DNA from: Nocardiopsis eucommiae
GTDB taxonomy: Bacteria; Actinomycetota; Actinomycetes; Streptosporangiales; Streptosporangiaceae
Direction: 5' to 3'
DNA: 64,000 nt
Assembly: GCA_018388625.1 (NCBI GenBank)
Contig: CP074402.1
Location: 4,402,001 to 4,466,000 of the forward strand
The translations under genes were made by a program, and so were the position numbers. Under the pieces are notes generated by a model. It was not told where the DNA came from, did no database searches, and was given only the letters and a program-made list of their open reading frames with translations. Positions 48,170 to 57,776 of this stretch are shown piece by piece; position 1 is the first letter of the stretch; every line of letters starts with the position of its first letter.

Positions 48170-50656
48170 ATGAGGATCGCCTATCTGATCAACGACATGT
48201 ACGGCATCGGTGGCACCGTGCGCACGGTCGCCAACCAGGCGGCGGCCCTGTCCGCCCGGCACGAGGTGGAGATCGTCTCGGTGTTCCGGCACCGCGCCGA
48301 ACCCGTCCTCCCCGTCCCCGCGCAGGTCAGCCTGCGTCCGCTGGTCGACATCCGTCAGCAGGACGACCGTCCGACCGGCGTGGACGGGCGCCCGCTGTAC
48401 GAGGGGTCGGAACGGGCCGGGCTGCCGCCGCTGCTCTTCCCCGTGGAGGACGGCCGGGGGACACCCACAGCCGCCTCACCGACGACCGGTTGGAGGAGTA
48501 CCTGGCCACCACCGACGCCGACGTGGTCGTGGGTACACGGCCCGGTCTGAACGTGGTGATCGCGCGGGCCGCGCCCGGCCGGGTCCTCAAGGTCGGCCAG
48601 GAGCACCTCACCTACGAGCAGCACTCCGAGGAGCTGCGCCGGGTCATGGCGGCCGAGTACCCCAACCTCGACGCCTTCGTCACCGTCACCGAGGCGGACG
48701 CGCGCACCTACGCGGCGCGGATGCCGCTGCCGGGGGTACGGCTGCTCTCCATTCCCAACTCGGTACCCGCGCCTCCCTTCACCGTGAACGGGCACGACAC
48801 GCGCACGATCGTCTCCGCGGGCAGGCTGGCCCCCAGCAAGCGGCACGACCTGCTCGTCCAGGCGTTCTCCATGGTCAGCGAGGAGTTCCCGGACTGGACG
48901 CTGCGGATCTACGGCCGGGGCAGCCGACGCGGTGCGCTGGGGAGGCTGGTGGGTTCCCTGGGGCTCCAGGACCAGGTGTGGCTGATGGGGCCGCATCCCA
49001 GGGTCGAGGAGGCGTGGGCCCAGGGGCTTTCGCCGCGGTGACCTCCAGCGAGGAGCCCTTCGGGATGACCATCGTGGAGGCCATGCGCTCCGGCCTGCCG
49101 GTGGTGAGCACCGACTGCCCCCACGGACCCGCGTCCATCATCCGGGACCGGGAGGACGGTCTGCTGGTTCCGAACAGGTCCGTCTCGGGGATCGCTGAGG
49201 GTCTGGCCCAGCTCATGGGAGACGACGAGCTGCGGCGGCGTATGTCAGCGGCCGCGCTCACCGACTCCGAGCGCTTCGATCCGGCCAACGTGGTGCGGCT
49301 GCACGAGGAGCTGTTCTTCGACCTCGCCGGGGTGGGGGCGCCGCCCTCACCGGCGCCCGTCCTGCCCGTGCCGCGTCCGGAGCAGGCCGCCTCGTGCCGG
49401 GTGGAGGCCGGTCCCGACGGGGTCACGGTGCTGTCCTTCGGTTCACCCGAGGGACACGTGGTCGGGCGGATCCCGGAGCGGGTGGTGCTGACCAAGCCGG
49501 GCAGGAAAGTCGAGGTGCTCCCCGAGCCCGACGGTCGGTTCCTGGTGGACGCCGCCCGCACGGGGACGGAGGGGCCCCGCGAGGACCGGCCGAGAGGGCT
49601 GGTCACCGGAGTGTGGCAGGTGCTCCGGGTGGACGAGGGCATGGAGGCGCCGGTGCGCGACGTGGAGATCCACCAGCACGGCTTCCCGTTGTCGCCCGCG
49701 CGGACCCGGGAGCTCTCCCTGGTCATCCCCACCCGGTCCGCGAAGGGACGCCTGGTGCTGCACGTACGGCGTGCGGAGCACCACGCGGAGATCTCGCACG
49801 TGGAGGTCGCGGACGGACTGGTCACCGTGCAGGGACGGCTGCTCGGTCGGCACCGCCCGGACGCGCGTGCCCGGCTGGTGGTGCGTCTGCGGACCTCGCC
49901 CCAGACCCGACGCGAGTTCCCCTCGGCGGTCGCGACCGGAGGCGAGTTCACCGCCGTGATCGACCCCGAGCTGGTGGTGCGGGGGCGGGAGGGCGACTCC
50001 GAGAAGTGGGAGATGCGCGTGATCCTGTCGGACGGCACCGAGCACACGGTGGGGCGGCACCTGTCCGGGGTGGTCGGGTACAAGAAGATCATCCGGTACG
50101 CGCCCCTGAAGGTGCGGCCCGAGCGTGGTCTGGGCACCAGGGTGCGCCCGTACTACACGGTCAACGACCGGCTGGGGCTGCTGACCGCGCCGCTCGCGCC
50201 GTCGCTGCCGGTGGACCGGGTCCGGGCGCGGCCGATGGGCCGCCACGGCGACCTGTTGTACGTCGAGGTGGTGCTGGGGACGCCGCTGCCCGAGGACACG
50301 AGCTTCGCGCTGGAGGTGGTGCGGGGCGCCGGGGCGGGGCAGCGGTACCCGTTGGAGGTGATGCCGGCCCAACCCGGCAGCCAGGGGGACGGCTGGTGGG
50401 GACCCTGCCGTTGCTCGATCACGAGGACGTCCGGGGAGGTCGCTGTCGCGCACCTCGTGGCAGCTCAGGTTGAAGGCGGGGCCGCGGGGGCGCTGGCCAA
50501 GCTGGGGGCGGGGCCGTGCCGGACCAGACGGCGCGGAGGTGGAGCCACGGCGCCTACGTGCGCTCCGCGACGGTCTCCCCGACGGGGTCGGGGGACCTCC
50601 GGGTCACCGTGGCCGACGTCCACGTGGTGGCGGCCATCAACCGCCGCATCCACTGA
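48170..50656 (+). CDS. GT4 glycosyltransferase with C-terminal extension (several frame breaks)
   Basis: About 830 residues after repair. N-terminal GT-B domain: AYLINDMYGIGGTVRTVANQ (acceptor side), VSAGRLAPSKRHDLLVQAF and the nucleotide-sugar motif SSEEPFGMTIVEAMRSGLPV (E-x7-E). The remaining 430 residues are beta-rich, resembling tail domains of poly(glycerol-phosphate) glucosyltransferases. Breaks near 48470, 49025 and 50397 are each repaired by one G; one or two more lie before the end VADVHVVAAINRRIH at 50656. It probably glycosylates a wall polymer. ATG at 48170. Confidence 0.75.
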
Positions 50657-50738
50657 GGCACGCGGGGAGGCTCCGAGGTCGGGGCAGGTCAGCCACCCCG
50701 GCCTCGACAATCGTGAACACACCGCTACAGTTCCCCTC

Positions 50739-51110
50739 ATGAGCGGTCACACCTCGACCTGGCGGTGGGGCACCCTGGTGGTGCCCCTGGTCGCCGTCGT
50801 CGTGCTGTGCTTCCTCTGCGCGCTCTGTTATCCCGGCGCGGGCGCCTCGGGTGAGGCCGGTTCCCGTGTGGCCGCGGAGTGGTCGGCGGCCTCCGACTCC
50901 GCTGAGGACCCCGGGTTCTCGCACGCCTGCCCCACGCCGGACGAGCGCGGGCTGTTGACCGCGCAGCCGATGCTCGCCCTCGGGGCGGCCCTGGTGCTGT
51001 GTGTGCCCGTGCCGCCTCGGGTCGGCCGCTCTCCCCGCCGTACGCGCGGCGACCCCGCCGGTCCCCACGGCCACCGCCTGCTCACCCTCCTCTGCGTCCA
51101 GCGGGTCTAG
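50739..51110 (+). CDS. Small membrane protein with conserved-looking cysteines
   Basis: 123 residues, unknown. A helix near residues 10-30 (LVVPLVAVVVLCFLCALCYP) and a second near 80-95 (PMLALGAALVLCVPVP) flank an exposed loop with Cys (SHACPTPDERG). The Arg-rich tail is probably cytoplasmic. It precedes the DsbA and VKOR genes in the same direction and could be part of that thiol-oxidation cluster. The ATG at 50739 lacks a strong ribosome site. Confidence 0.5.
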   Translation: MSGHTSTWRWGTLVVPLVAVVVLCFLCALCYPGAGASGEAGSRVAAEWSAASDSAEDPGFSHACPTPDERGLLTAQPMLALGAALVLCVPVPPRVGRSPRRTRGDPAGPHGHRLLTLLCVQRV

Positions 51111-51188
51111 GAGCACTCAGGAGCCCCGCCCCCACGCGCGGGGCTCGCACGCGTGCCCTCGTTCGCCACGGACCCTTGGAACCCTCAC

Positions 51189-51884
51189 ATGAGCAAGAAC
51201 CTGATCATCACCCTCTGTCTCCTCGTCGTCGCCGCCCTGGGGATCGGCCTGCTCGTCTACCTGGACGGGGACGACGAGGCCACGACGGCGCAGGGCGCCG
51301 CCAGACCGACCGCCCCCGGGGACGGCCCCGAGGAGCAGCCCACCGCCCCCGCCGACGTGCTCGTACGGGAGAACAGCCGCTACCTCGACCAGGTGGAGGA
51401 CGCCCAGGTCACGGTGGTGGAGTTCCTCGACTTCGAGTGCGAGGCCTGCCGTGCCCAGTACCCCGTCATGGAGCGGCTCCGCGAGGACTACGACGGTCGG
51501 ATCAACATGGTGATCCGCTACTTCCCGCTCCCCGGTCACCTCAACTCCGGGCCGTCCGCTGCCGCGGTGGAGGCCGCCGCGCGGCAGGACGCCCTGGACG
51601 AGATGTACCAGCGGATGTTCGAGACCCAGGGCGAGTGGGGCGAGTCCCGGGAGGACCAGAGCGAGGTGTTCGTGGGCTTCGCGGAGGACCTCGGTCTGGA
51701 CATGGACGAGTTCGTGGAGACCATGGAGTCCGAGGAGACCGAGGCGCGGGTCCAGGCGGACTTCGACGACGGGCTCCTGCTGGGCGTGCAGGGCACCCCG
51801 ACCATCTTCGTCAACGGCCGTCCCGCGCCGAGCATGCCGAGTCACGAGGTCCTGTCCGCCATGATCGACTCGGAGCTGGAGTGA
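51189..51884 (+). CDS. Membrane-anchored DsbA-like thiol oxidase
   Basis: 231 residues. An N-terminal anchor (LIITLCLLVVAALGIGLLVY) and Pro-rich linker lead to a thioredoxin fold with active site CEAC in VVEFLDFECEACRAQYPVME, short form FECEACRAQY. The cis-Pro loop is VQGTPTIFVNG. It catalyses disulfide formation in exported proteins and is probably reoxidised by the VKOR protein whose ATG overlaps its stop (TGATG). Candidate clients nearby are the Cys-containing pilin fusion and CxC proteins. Confidence 0.87.
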   Translation: MSKNLIITLCLLVVAALGIGLLVYLDGDDEATTAQGAARPTAPGDGPEEQPTAPADVLVRENSRYLDQVEDAQVTVVEFLDFECEACRAQYPVMERLREDYDGRINMVIRYFPLPGHLNSGPSAAAVEAAARQDALDEMYQRMFETQGEWGESREDQSEVFVGFAEDLGLDMDEFVETMESEETEARVQADFDDGLLLGVQGTPTIFVNGRPAPSMPSHEVLSAMIDSELE

Positions 51885-52570
51885 TGGCGGCCCCCGTGCG
51901 GCACGACACCGCCCACGCCCCGGACCCGTTCCCCGGCGAGGACGTCCCGATCGTCAGCCGGGCCCTGCCGTGGCTGCTGGTGCTGGGCGGGCTGGTCGGC
52001 CTGGTCGCGGCCTCCGCCCTCCTCGTGGAGAGGATCCGGGTCCTGGCCGACCCGGACCACGTGCCCGCGTGCAGCATCAATCCCGTGCTGTCCTGCGGGA
52101 CGGTGATGGTGACCCCGCAGGCCGAGGTGTTCGGGGTGCCCAACCCGCTCGTGGGGGTGGCCTGCTTCGCGGTGGTGACGGCGGTGGGAGCTGCCCTGCT
52201 CGCGCGGACCGGTCCGGGCGACGGGTCGGGTACCGGGGCGGACCCGGGCTTCCGGCGCTGGTTCTGGCTGGGCCTCCAGGCGGGGTGCCTGTTCGGTGTG
52301 CTCCTCGTGCACTGGCTGATCTTCCAGAGCCTGTACCGGATCGGGGCGTTGTGCCCCTACTGCATGGTGGTGTGGGCCGTGACGATCCCGATCTTCTGGT
52401 ACGTCACGCTGCACAACCTCCGCACAGGGCACCTTCCGGTTCCGGGGGTTCTGCGGGGGCCGACCGGTGTGCTGGTCCGCAACCACACGGTGGTGCTCAC
52501 CGTGTGGGGCGTGGTGATCGTGGGCGCGGTGGCGGAGGCCTTCTGGAGCTACTGGACGACCCTGCTCTAG
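51884..52570 (+). CDS. Vitamin K epoxide reductase (VKOR) family protein
   Basis: 228 residues, five membrane helices. The loop Cys pair lies in VPACSINPVLSCGTVMVTPQ, the quinone-side CPYC is in IGALCPYCMVVWAVTI, and the conserved Ser/Trp pattern is kept. It regenerates DsbA using menaquinone. Translationally coupled to the DsbA gene. The C-terminal helix (VVLTVWGVVIVGAVAEAFW) is typical of actinobacterial members. A strong terminator follows at once. Confidence 0.88.
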   Translation: MAAPVRHDTAHAPDPFPGEDVPIVSRALPWLLVLGGLVGLVAASALLVERIRVLADPDHVPACSINPVLSCGTVMVTPQAEVFGVPNPLVGVACFAVVTAVGAALLARTGPGDGSGTGADPGFRRWFWLGLQAGCLFGVLLVHWLIFQSLYRIGALCPYCMVVWAVTIPIFWYVTLHNLRTGHLPVPGVLRGPTGVLVRNHTVVLTVWGVVIVGAVAEAFWSYWTTLL

Positions 52571-52576
52571 GTGATC

Positions 52577-52623
52577 GGTCCTCGGGGCGGGCGGCCGGTT
52601 CCCGGTCGCCCGCCCCGAGGACC
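52577..52623. terminator. Terminator after the VKOR gene
   Basis: Perfect 17-base inverted repeat (52577-52593 with 52607-52623, 13-base loop), seven bases after the VKOR stop. Confidence 0.85.
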
Positions 52624-52760
52624 GGGTGGGGGCGGTGACCGCGTCCCCGGCGTGTCACCGTCGTCACCTGGGGTGACCGGGTGGTCGTCCACAGGGCCGT
52701 CGGCGTTCCCTTTCCTCCCGAGCCCGGCCGGGTTAAGCTGCGCCGGACAGGGGTTTCGCG

Positions 52761-53938
52761 GTGTCCACGCGCCCCGGTCCGTCCCTTCCCGCCCCACCGA
52801 CCGCTTCCGCTCCCGTCTCCCCGCCCCGAGCGCGGGGACCGAACCCCCGGACCGCCATGCGAAGGCCCCCTCCTCCTCGGTACGCAGACGTCGTCTCCAG
52901 GGACGCCGCGACGACGGACAGGCCAACGTCCTCCTCCTGTTCGGCCTGACCCTGAGCCTGCTCGCGCTCACCGTGCTGTTCGTACGCGTCGGCGCGGCCA
53001 ACGACATGCGTTCGCAGGCGCAGACGGCCGCCGACGCCTCGGTGCTGGCGGCCGTGGCGGGGCTGCGGGACCACGCGGCACGACAGCTCTCCGACGGTGT
53101 GCACCCCATGCCCCGGTACGACGAGGAGATCGCGCGATCCCGCGCCGAGACGTACGCGCGCAACAACGGTGGCGTGCTCACGGACATCCGGGCCAGCGAC
53201 AACGCCATGGGGCGCTTCGGCAACATCGTCCGGGTGGAGGTGCGCGGCGCCCTCTGTCAGAAGGAGCTGACGGAGGACGGGTCCCGGGCCTGGAACGACG
53301 TGGTGTGCGACGGCGAGGAGGACGCCTCCGGGTCCTTCGAGGGCACCGCCGCCGCGATCGCGATCATCGACCTCTCGGCGGAGTGCGGCCGGGAGTCCGA
53401 CGGACTGGTGTGCGGCGGACAGGACGTCACCGACCAGGACCAGGCGAGGGAGTTCTTCGACGTGCACCTCATCGACCAGGAGGGCCGGTTCAAGTTCGAC
53501 CCGAACTCGGTCTTCGGTGGAGGAGCGATCACCGACTGCGGATCCCTGGGCGGGCTGCACCCGCAGATGTGCGCGGCGCACGAGGCTCTCAACCAGGAGT
53601 TCCCCGGCTTCTACCTGAGCGCCGGCGGCTACCGCGACGAGGCGGGCAGTGACCACGGCTACGGCCAGGCGGTGGACTACATGATGGCCGACCTGGGCGC
53701 GACGCCGACCCCGGAGATGGACGCGACCGCCATCGAGGTGATCGACTTCCTCATCGCGAACGCACAGGACCTCAATGTCAAGGGAATCATCTACAACTAC
53801 CACATCTGGAGTCCCAGCCGGGATAGCACGGGGCCCTGGATGGAGGTCAGGCGACCCGCGAACCGGGTGTACGGCAACCCGACCCTGGACCACGTGGACC
53901 ACATCCATCTGTCCGCCGGTCCACCGCCCTTCCGGTAG
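52761..53938 (+). CDS. TadG-like protein with peptidase-like C-terminal domain (one probable frame break)
   Basis: About 393 residues. The TadG/pilus N-terminal motif DDGQANVLLLFGLTLSLLAL, then RSQAQTAADASVLAAVAGL is a Flp-pilus membrane anchor. The central part has two Cys pairs. The C-terminal domain (LGGLHPQMCAAHEALNQEFP; GSDHGYGQAVDYMM; LDHVDHIHLSAG) resembles M15/ARB-07466-type domains with metal-site His/Asp residues. GTG at 52761 needs one lost base before 52895; starts at 52650 or 52669 in the unrepaired frame are alternatives. It may trim or bind peptidoglycan for pilus passage. Confidence 0.7.
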
Positions 53939-53951
53939 CCGCCCGCCCGTG

Positions 53952-53971
53952 GCTCCCCGTGCCCGGGGAGC
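53952..53971. terminator. Hairpin after the TadG-like gene
   Basis: Perfect eight-base inverted repeat (53952-53959 with 53964-53971, four-base loop), 13 bases after the stop codon. Confidence 0.6.
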
Positions 53972-54104
53972 GTCGGTCGGGCTCGGCCGAGGGAGCGCGG
54001 CCGGTTCCCCGGCCGTGTGCCCCCACTCCGCTGGACTGCCGCGCGTTGTCCACAGATCCACGTCGGGGCTTGTCCCGGGTGGTCCGTCGGCCGAACCTGG
54101 AAGC

Positions 54105-55067
54105 ATGACGCGAGACCACCGTGTTCCCCCTGGTTGTTCCCCGCTCTTCCCGCTCCCCCGCCCCGCACCCTCGACCCGGGCGGCCCGTACCGAAGCCCGC
54201 TCCGGCCAGCCGTCCCCGCTCGGCGGCCCACCCCCGACCACGACCTCCTGCTCCGGACGCTGCGGCCGGTGCTGGCCCAGCTGTCCCCGCGGGCGGTGGC
54301 GTTCGGTCGGACCGCGGCCTACGTGTGGGGGTCGACCTGTACCCCCGGGGGACCTCCGTCACCCGTCGTCGGCTGCACGTGGCGGTGCCTCCCGGCGTCG
54401 AGGGAGCCGCCCGCTCGGGGTGATCGCGCACCGCGAGTGCGTTCCGGAATCCGAACGCACGCGGGTGAGCGGGGTGCGGGTGACGACGAGCGCGCGGACC
54501 GCGCTGGACGCCGCCGCTCAGTCGGGCACCCTGTACGCGGCGACCGCCGCCCTGGACCGCTTCCTCGCGCTCCGCCTCACCTCCCGGGAGAGGTTGCGCG
54601 CGGCCGCCTTGACCCACCCCCTGCGGGCGCGGGGGCATCTGAGGCGTTCGCTGGGCCTCGCTGACGGGCGCAGCCAGTCCCCCGCCGAGAGCTGGACCCG
54701 GGTCCTGTTACACCAGGTGGGTCTGCCCCGGCCGCTGCCGCAGTGCCCCGTCTCCACCGTGGAGGGGGAGTTCAGGGTCGATCTGGGCTGGCCCGCGTAC
54801 CGGGTGGCGGTGGAGTACGACAGCGCCGAGCACCACTCCCTCCCGATCGACCGCGCCCGCGACCGACTCCGATACCGGGCCATGGCGGAGGCGGAGTGGA
54901 TCGTGATCTCGATCGGGGTGTACGACCTGTGCTCACGTCCAGCCGGTTTCCTGCGGCAGGTGCTGGCGGCGCTCACCGACCGGGGCTGGTCGGGGTCGCC
55001 GGAACGGACGGTGAGGGTCTGGCGGTCCATCCACCGCGTCGAGCGCCGTCCCCCGACGTTGGGTTAG
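54105..55067 (+). CDS. DUF559/AbiEi-like protein (several frame breaks)
   Basis: About 320 residues after repair. N-terminal fragments LLLRTLRPVLAQLSPRAVAF and GRTAAYVWGVDLY read as the AbiEi-like transcriptional-regulator unit; TTSARTALDAAAQSGTLYAA follows. The C-terminal DUF559/Vsr-like nuclease-fold part has VDLGWPAYRVAVEYDSAEHH with the Asp/Glu cluster (RVAVEYD). Three shifts occur before 54420, all in the missing-base direction. This family is abundant in actinomycetes and is often annotated as type IV toxin-antitoxin or endonuclease; its actual role is unknown. Start uncertain. Confidence 0.6.
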   Translation: MTRDHRVPPGCSPLFPLPRPAPSTRAARTEARSGQPSPLGGPPPTTTSCSGRCGRCWPSCPRGRWRSVGPRPTCGGRPVPPGDLRHPSSAARGGASRRRGSRPLGVIAHRECVPESERTRVSGVRVTTSARTALDAAAQSGTLYAATAALDRFLALRLTSRERLRAAALTHPLRARGHLRRSLGLADGRSQSPAESWTRVLLHQVGLPRPLPQCPVSTVEGEFRVDLGWPAYRVAVEYDSAEHHSLPIDRARDRLRYRAMAEAEWIVISIGVYDLCSRPAGFLRQVLAALTDRGWSGSPERTVRVWRSIHRVERRPPTLG

Positions 55068-55551
55068 GCCGTGCCGTGCGTCGGTTCCGCCGTCACGTCC
55101 GCCCCCGCCCCGCCTGCTCGTGGTCGGGCGCCAGGGGGTCGGGGCCCAGGTGACGGCCCCGGGTCCACGGCCGCCACCGTCGACCCTCCGACCCGGGAGG
55201 GGAGACAGGGGTGCCACCGTCTCGACAGCTCCGTCCCCGTGGCGCCCGGGCGGCCACATGCGGCCACGGCACGGACGCGCACCGTGGCGGGTCCCTCCCG
55301 TGGCGCGCGCCCGGGAGCCCGGCGACGTCCCCGGGCGCGTGCCGCACCCTGGTCGAACGTGTTCGGGACCGGAGGGAGATCCCGTGGTCAGGGACGGCCG
55401 TGCCTGGGCCCGGGAGGCCCGGGGTCGGCCGTTCGTCGGTGGCCGCGACGATGATGTTCACCCGACCCCCGAACGGAGCGGTGAGTTACCGCGTCGTACT
55501 CCGTGTAAGCGGTACCCCCGAACACCGAACCGCAGAATCGAGGCGTTGTCC
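55068..55551. other. Intergenic region
   Basis: About 480 bases with overlapping open frames on both strands but no recognised protein or supported start. It precedes the anchored protein gene. Confidence 0.4.
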
Positions 55552-56376
55552 GTGTCGACGTCGATGCCGTCCATGGAGCAGGAGCTGGAGGACGCCGGCC
55601 CAGGACCCCACTGGTTGCTGAGCCTGTTGGTGGCCCTGGCGAGCCTGGCCGTGGTCGCCAGTGGTTGGACCGTGGCCCGGCTGACGCTGGACGGAGGCAG
55701 CGCCGCCCCGCCGGTGGTGGACCCCGGCGGGGTGGAGTCCCCGATGGTGCGGGCCGTGGACGCCGATCCCTCGGACCCGGAGGTGTTCCTGGAGTCCGCC
55801 GTCCAGGCCGTCCGGGACGCCCCCTCCTTCCACGTGAGCTACACGCGGACCGTCGAGGGTGCGGCACCCGCCCGGGGGTGGGCCCGCCACGAACCCGGCT
55901 CCGACACCGTCTTCGAGCACTACTTCGAGACCTCCGAAGGGGTGCGGGTCCACCGCTACGACCTGCCCGGCACCGGATTCATGATGACCGCGGAGAAGGG
56001 CCTGCCCGGCATGACCGTGCTGGACCGGCCCACGGAGGCCGACCGCCGCCTGTGCTCCGAGGAGTTCGTGCTCGCGGTCCTGGAGGACCTGGAGGAGACC
56101 GCGACCGACCTGGAGCTCGTGGGATCGGAGGAGATCGACCTCCCCGAGAGCACACGCGGGGTTCCGGCCAGCACCCACACCGCCTACCGGTACACGGGCA
56201 CCTTCGCGACGGAGGCGGGCGACTACCTCTCCGACGTCGGCCGCAACGACCTGGTCCGGATACCCGAGGCCCGGTTCGACCTCTGGGTGGACGAGGCCGG
56301 TCACCCCCGAAGACTCGGCTACACCACCCCGAACGGGTTCGGCGAGACCTACGACTACCACCCCGTGGCCACCTAG
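55552..56376 (+). CDS. Membrane-anchored extracytoplasmic protein, LppX/LolA-like pattern
   Basis: 274 residues. One N-terminal helix (LLSLLVALASLAVVASGWTV) without lipobox is followed by a beta-rich domain: AVQAVRDAPSFHVSYTRTVE, then HEPGSDTVFEHYFETSEGVR and a final FDLWVDEAGHPRRLGYTTPN. This order of strands resembles mycobacterial LprG/LppX-type lipid carriers, but the match is only by pattern. GTG at 55552 with GAGG upstream; ATG 55564 is an alternative. Function unassigned. Confidence 0.55.
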   Translation: MSTSMPSMEQELEDAGPGPHWLLSLLVALASLAVVASGWTVARLTLDGGSAAPPVVDPGGVESPMVRAVDADPSDPEVFLESAVQAVRDAPSFHVSYTRTVEGAAPARGWARHEPGSDTVFEHYFETSEGVRVHRYDLPGTGFMMTAEKGLPGMTVLDRPTEADRRLCSEEFVLAVLEDLEETATDLELVGSEEIDLPESTRGVPASTHTAYRYTGTFATEAGDYLSDVGRNDLVRIPEARFDLWVDEAGHPRRLGYTTPNGFGETYDYHPVAT

Positions 56377-56388
56377 GGTTCCGGCGGC

Positions 56389-57535
56389 TCAGTCGCTTCC
56401 GGCGCGGCCCATCACGAGTTCGGGGACGTTGACGGTGTCGTCGAGTTCGTAGGCGTAGGGAGGGTCGGGCACGGTACCGCGCGGTTCGGGCTGTTCGGAG
56501 TCGACCAACAGGTTGTCGCGCGTGACCACGTTCCCCGGCTCCTCGGACTCGGTGGACACCGAGACCGGGGTGTTCTCGAAGTAGTTGCCCTCGACCAGCA
56601 CCTGCGAACCGTGGGCGGACCGGACCCCGTACTCCGGGTTGGCGCGGAAGTAGTTGTTGAACACGTGGACGTGCTCGGCGTTGTGGGCACGCGGATGGCG
56701 CTCGGAGGTGCCGTCGAAGAAGTTGTGGTGCACGGTCACCCGCAGCGCGCCGGGCTCCTCGTCGCCGCCGCCGATCGTGACCGCCGACTCCGCGTCGGTG
56801 AAGTGGTTCCAGGAGAGGGTGACGTGGTCGGCGCCGTCGGCCACGGTGATGAGCGAGTCGTCCTCACCACCGGAGAAGGTCGAGCCGTCCACCCACACGT
56901 GGTGGGCGCCGCCCCGGATCTCGACGGCGGGACCCTCGGAGACCATGCCCAGGTTGGCGAGGACGACGTTCTCCGCGCCGTCCACGAGCAGGCCACCGCC
57001 GGTGAACTCGGCGCCCTCCCCCATGCCCACGAGGGTCTTGTCCGAGGCGATCCGCACGGTGCCGTCGAGGTCGAAGTCGCCCTCCACCTCCACCACCAGG
57101 GGCTCCTCGGCCTCCAGGTACACGGTGAGCTGCTCGACGTCGGCCGCGGTCACGGTCTCCCCGCCTCCCCTCCGGTCACTCCGGGGTGTTCGACGGGTGC
57201 GTCCTCCGTGTCCGTGTCCTCGTCCACCGCATCCTCGTCCACCGTGTCCTCGTCCACCGTGTCCTCGTCCGCGCCGTCCTCGGTCTCCTCGTCCTCCGGA
57301 GCGGGCAGGGCCAGGGGCTGGCTCGCCCAGCCGACGGGCGTGCCGAAGGGCCGCTCCTCCTCAGCGGTCTCCGGGGGCGGACTGGACTCGTCCGCCTCCC
57401 CGGGGTCCGGGTCCACGGCGGCACCGACGGGGGTTCGGGGGTGCCGTCCGCGTCCTCCTCCTGACGGGAGCAGGAACTGAGGGCCACACACAACAGGACC
57501 GCCAGGCACGCGGCGGGAAGAGGGCGGAGTCGCAT
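56389..57535 (-). CDS. Pectate-lyase-like lipoprotein, family 1 (two frame breaks)
   Basis: About 381 residues after repair. The signal peptide ends in the lipobox VALSSC. A Pro/Glu-rich linker contains Asp/Glu repeats (TVDED). The right-handed beta-helix has KTLVGMGEGAEFTGGGLLVD, HVTLSWNHFTD and VHHNFFDGTSERHPRAHNAE; the last is the pectate lyase C-type motif with Arg in RHPRAH. Breaks near 57435 and 57155. It would cleave polygalacturonate or a related uronic-acid polymer at the cell surface. No pectin transport genes are near. ATG at 57535. Confidence 0.75.
57216..57275. repeat. Four 15-base tandem repeats inside the lipoprotein linker
   Basis: Unit GTCCTCGTCCACCGT (plus strand) occurs four times with small variations and encodes the acidic repeat TVDED on the minus strand. 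Copy number may vary between strains. Confidence 0.8.
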
Positions 57536-57721
57536 CGGGAACTTTCCAACGAGCGGGGCGGGGGAGATGTCGGACTCCGACGATTCTCTCAGGAGGCGCG
57601 AGACACCGGACACACCGCCCGTGCGATCCCGAGGGGCTCCGGACACGGCGCAGGGCGCCGACCCCGTCCGATGGGGGCCGACGCCCTGACTGTCACGTTT
57701 CGCGAACGCTCACCCGGATGG

Positions 57722-57753
57722 GTTCCCCGGTGTCCGTGCGGACACCGGGGAAC
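57722..57753. terminator. Terminator of the peptide-importer operon
   Basis: Perfect 13-base inverted repeat (57722-57734 with 57741-57753, six-base loop) 24 bases beyond the stop of the binding-protein gene. Confidence 0.8.
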
Positions 57754-57776
57754 TCCGGAGGTTCACCCTGGGGTGA

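Noticed and set aside
52650..52760. In-frame GTG starts upstream for the TadG-like gene
   Set aside because: They lie just past the terminator, have no ribosome site and would give a Pro/Arg-rich leader. The GTG at 52761 with one lost base is preferred, though not certain.
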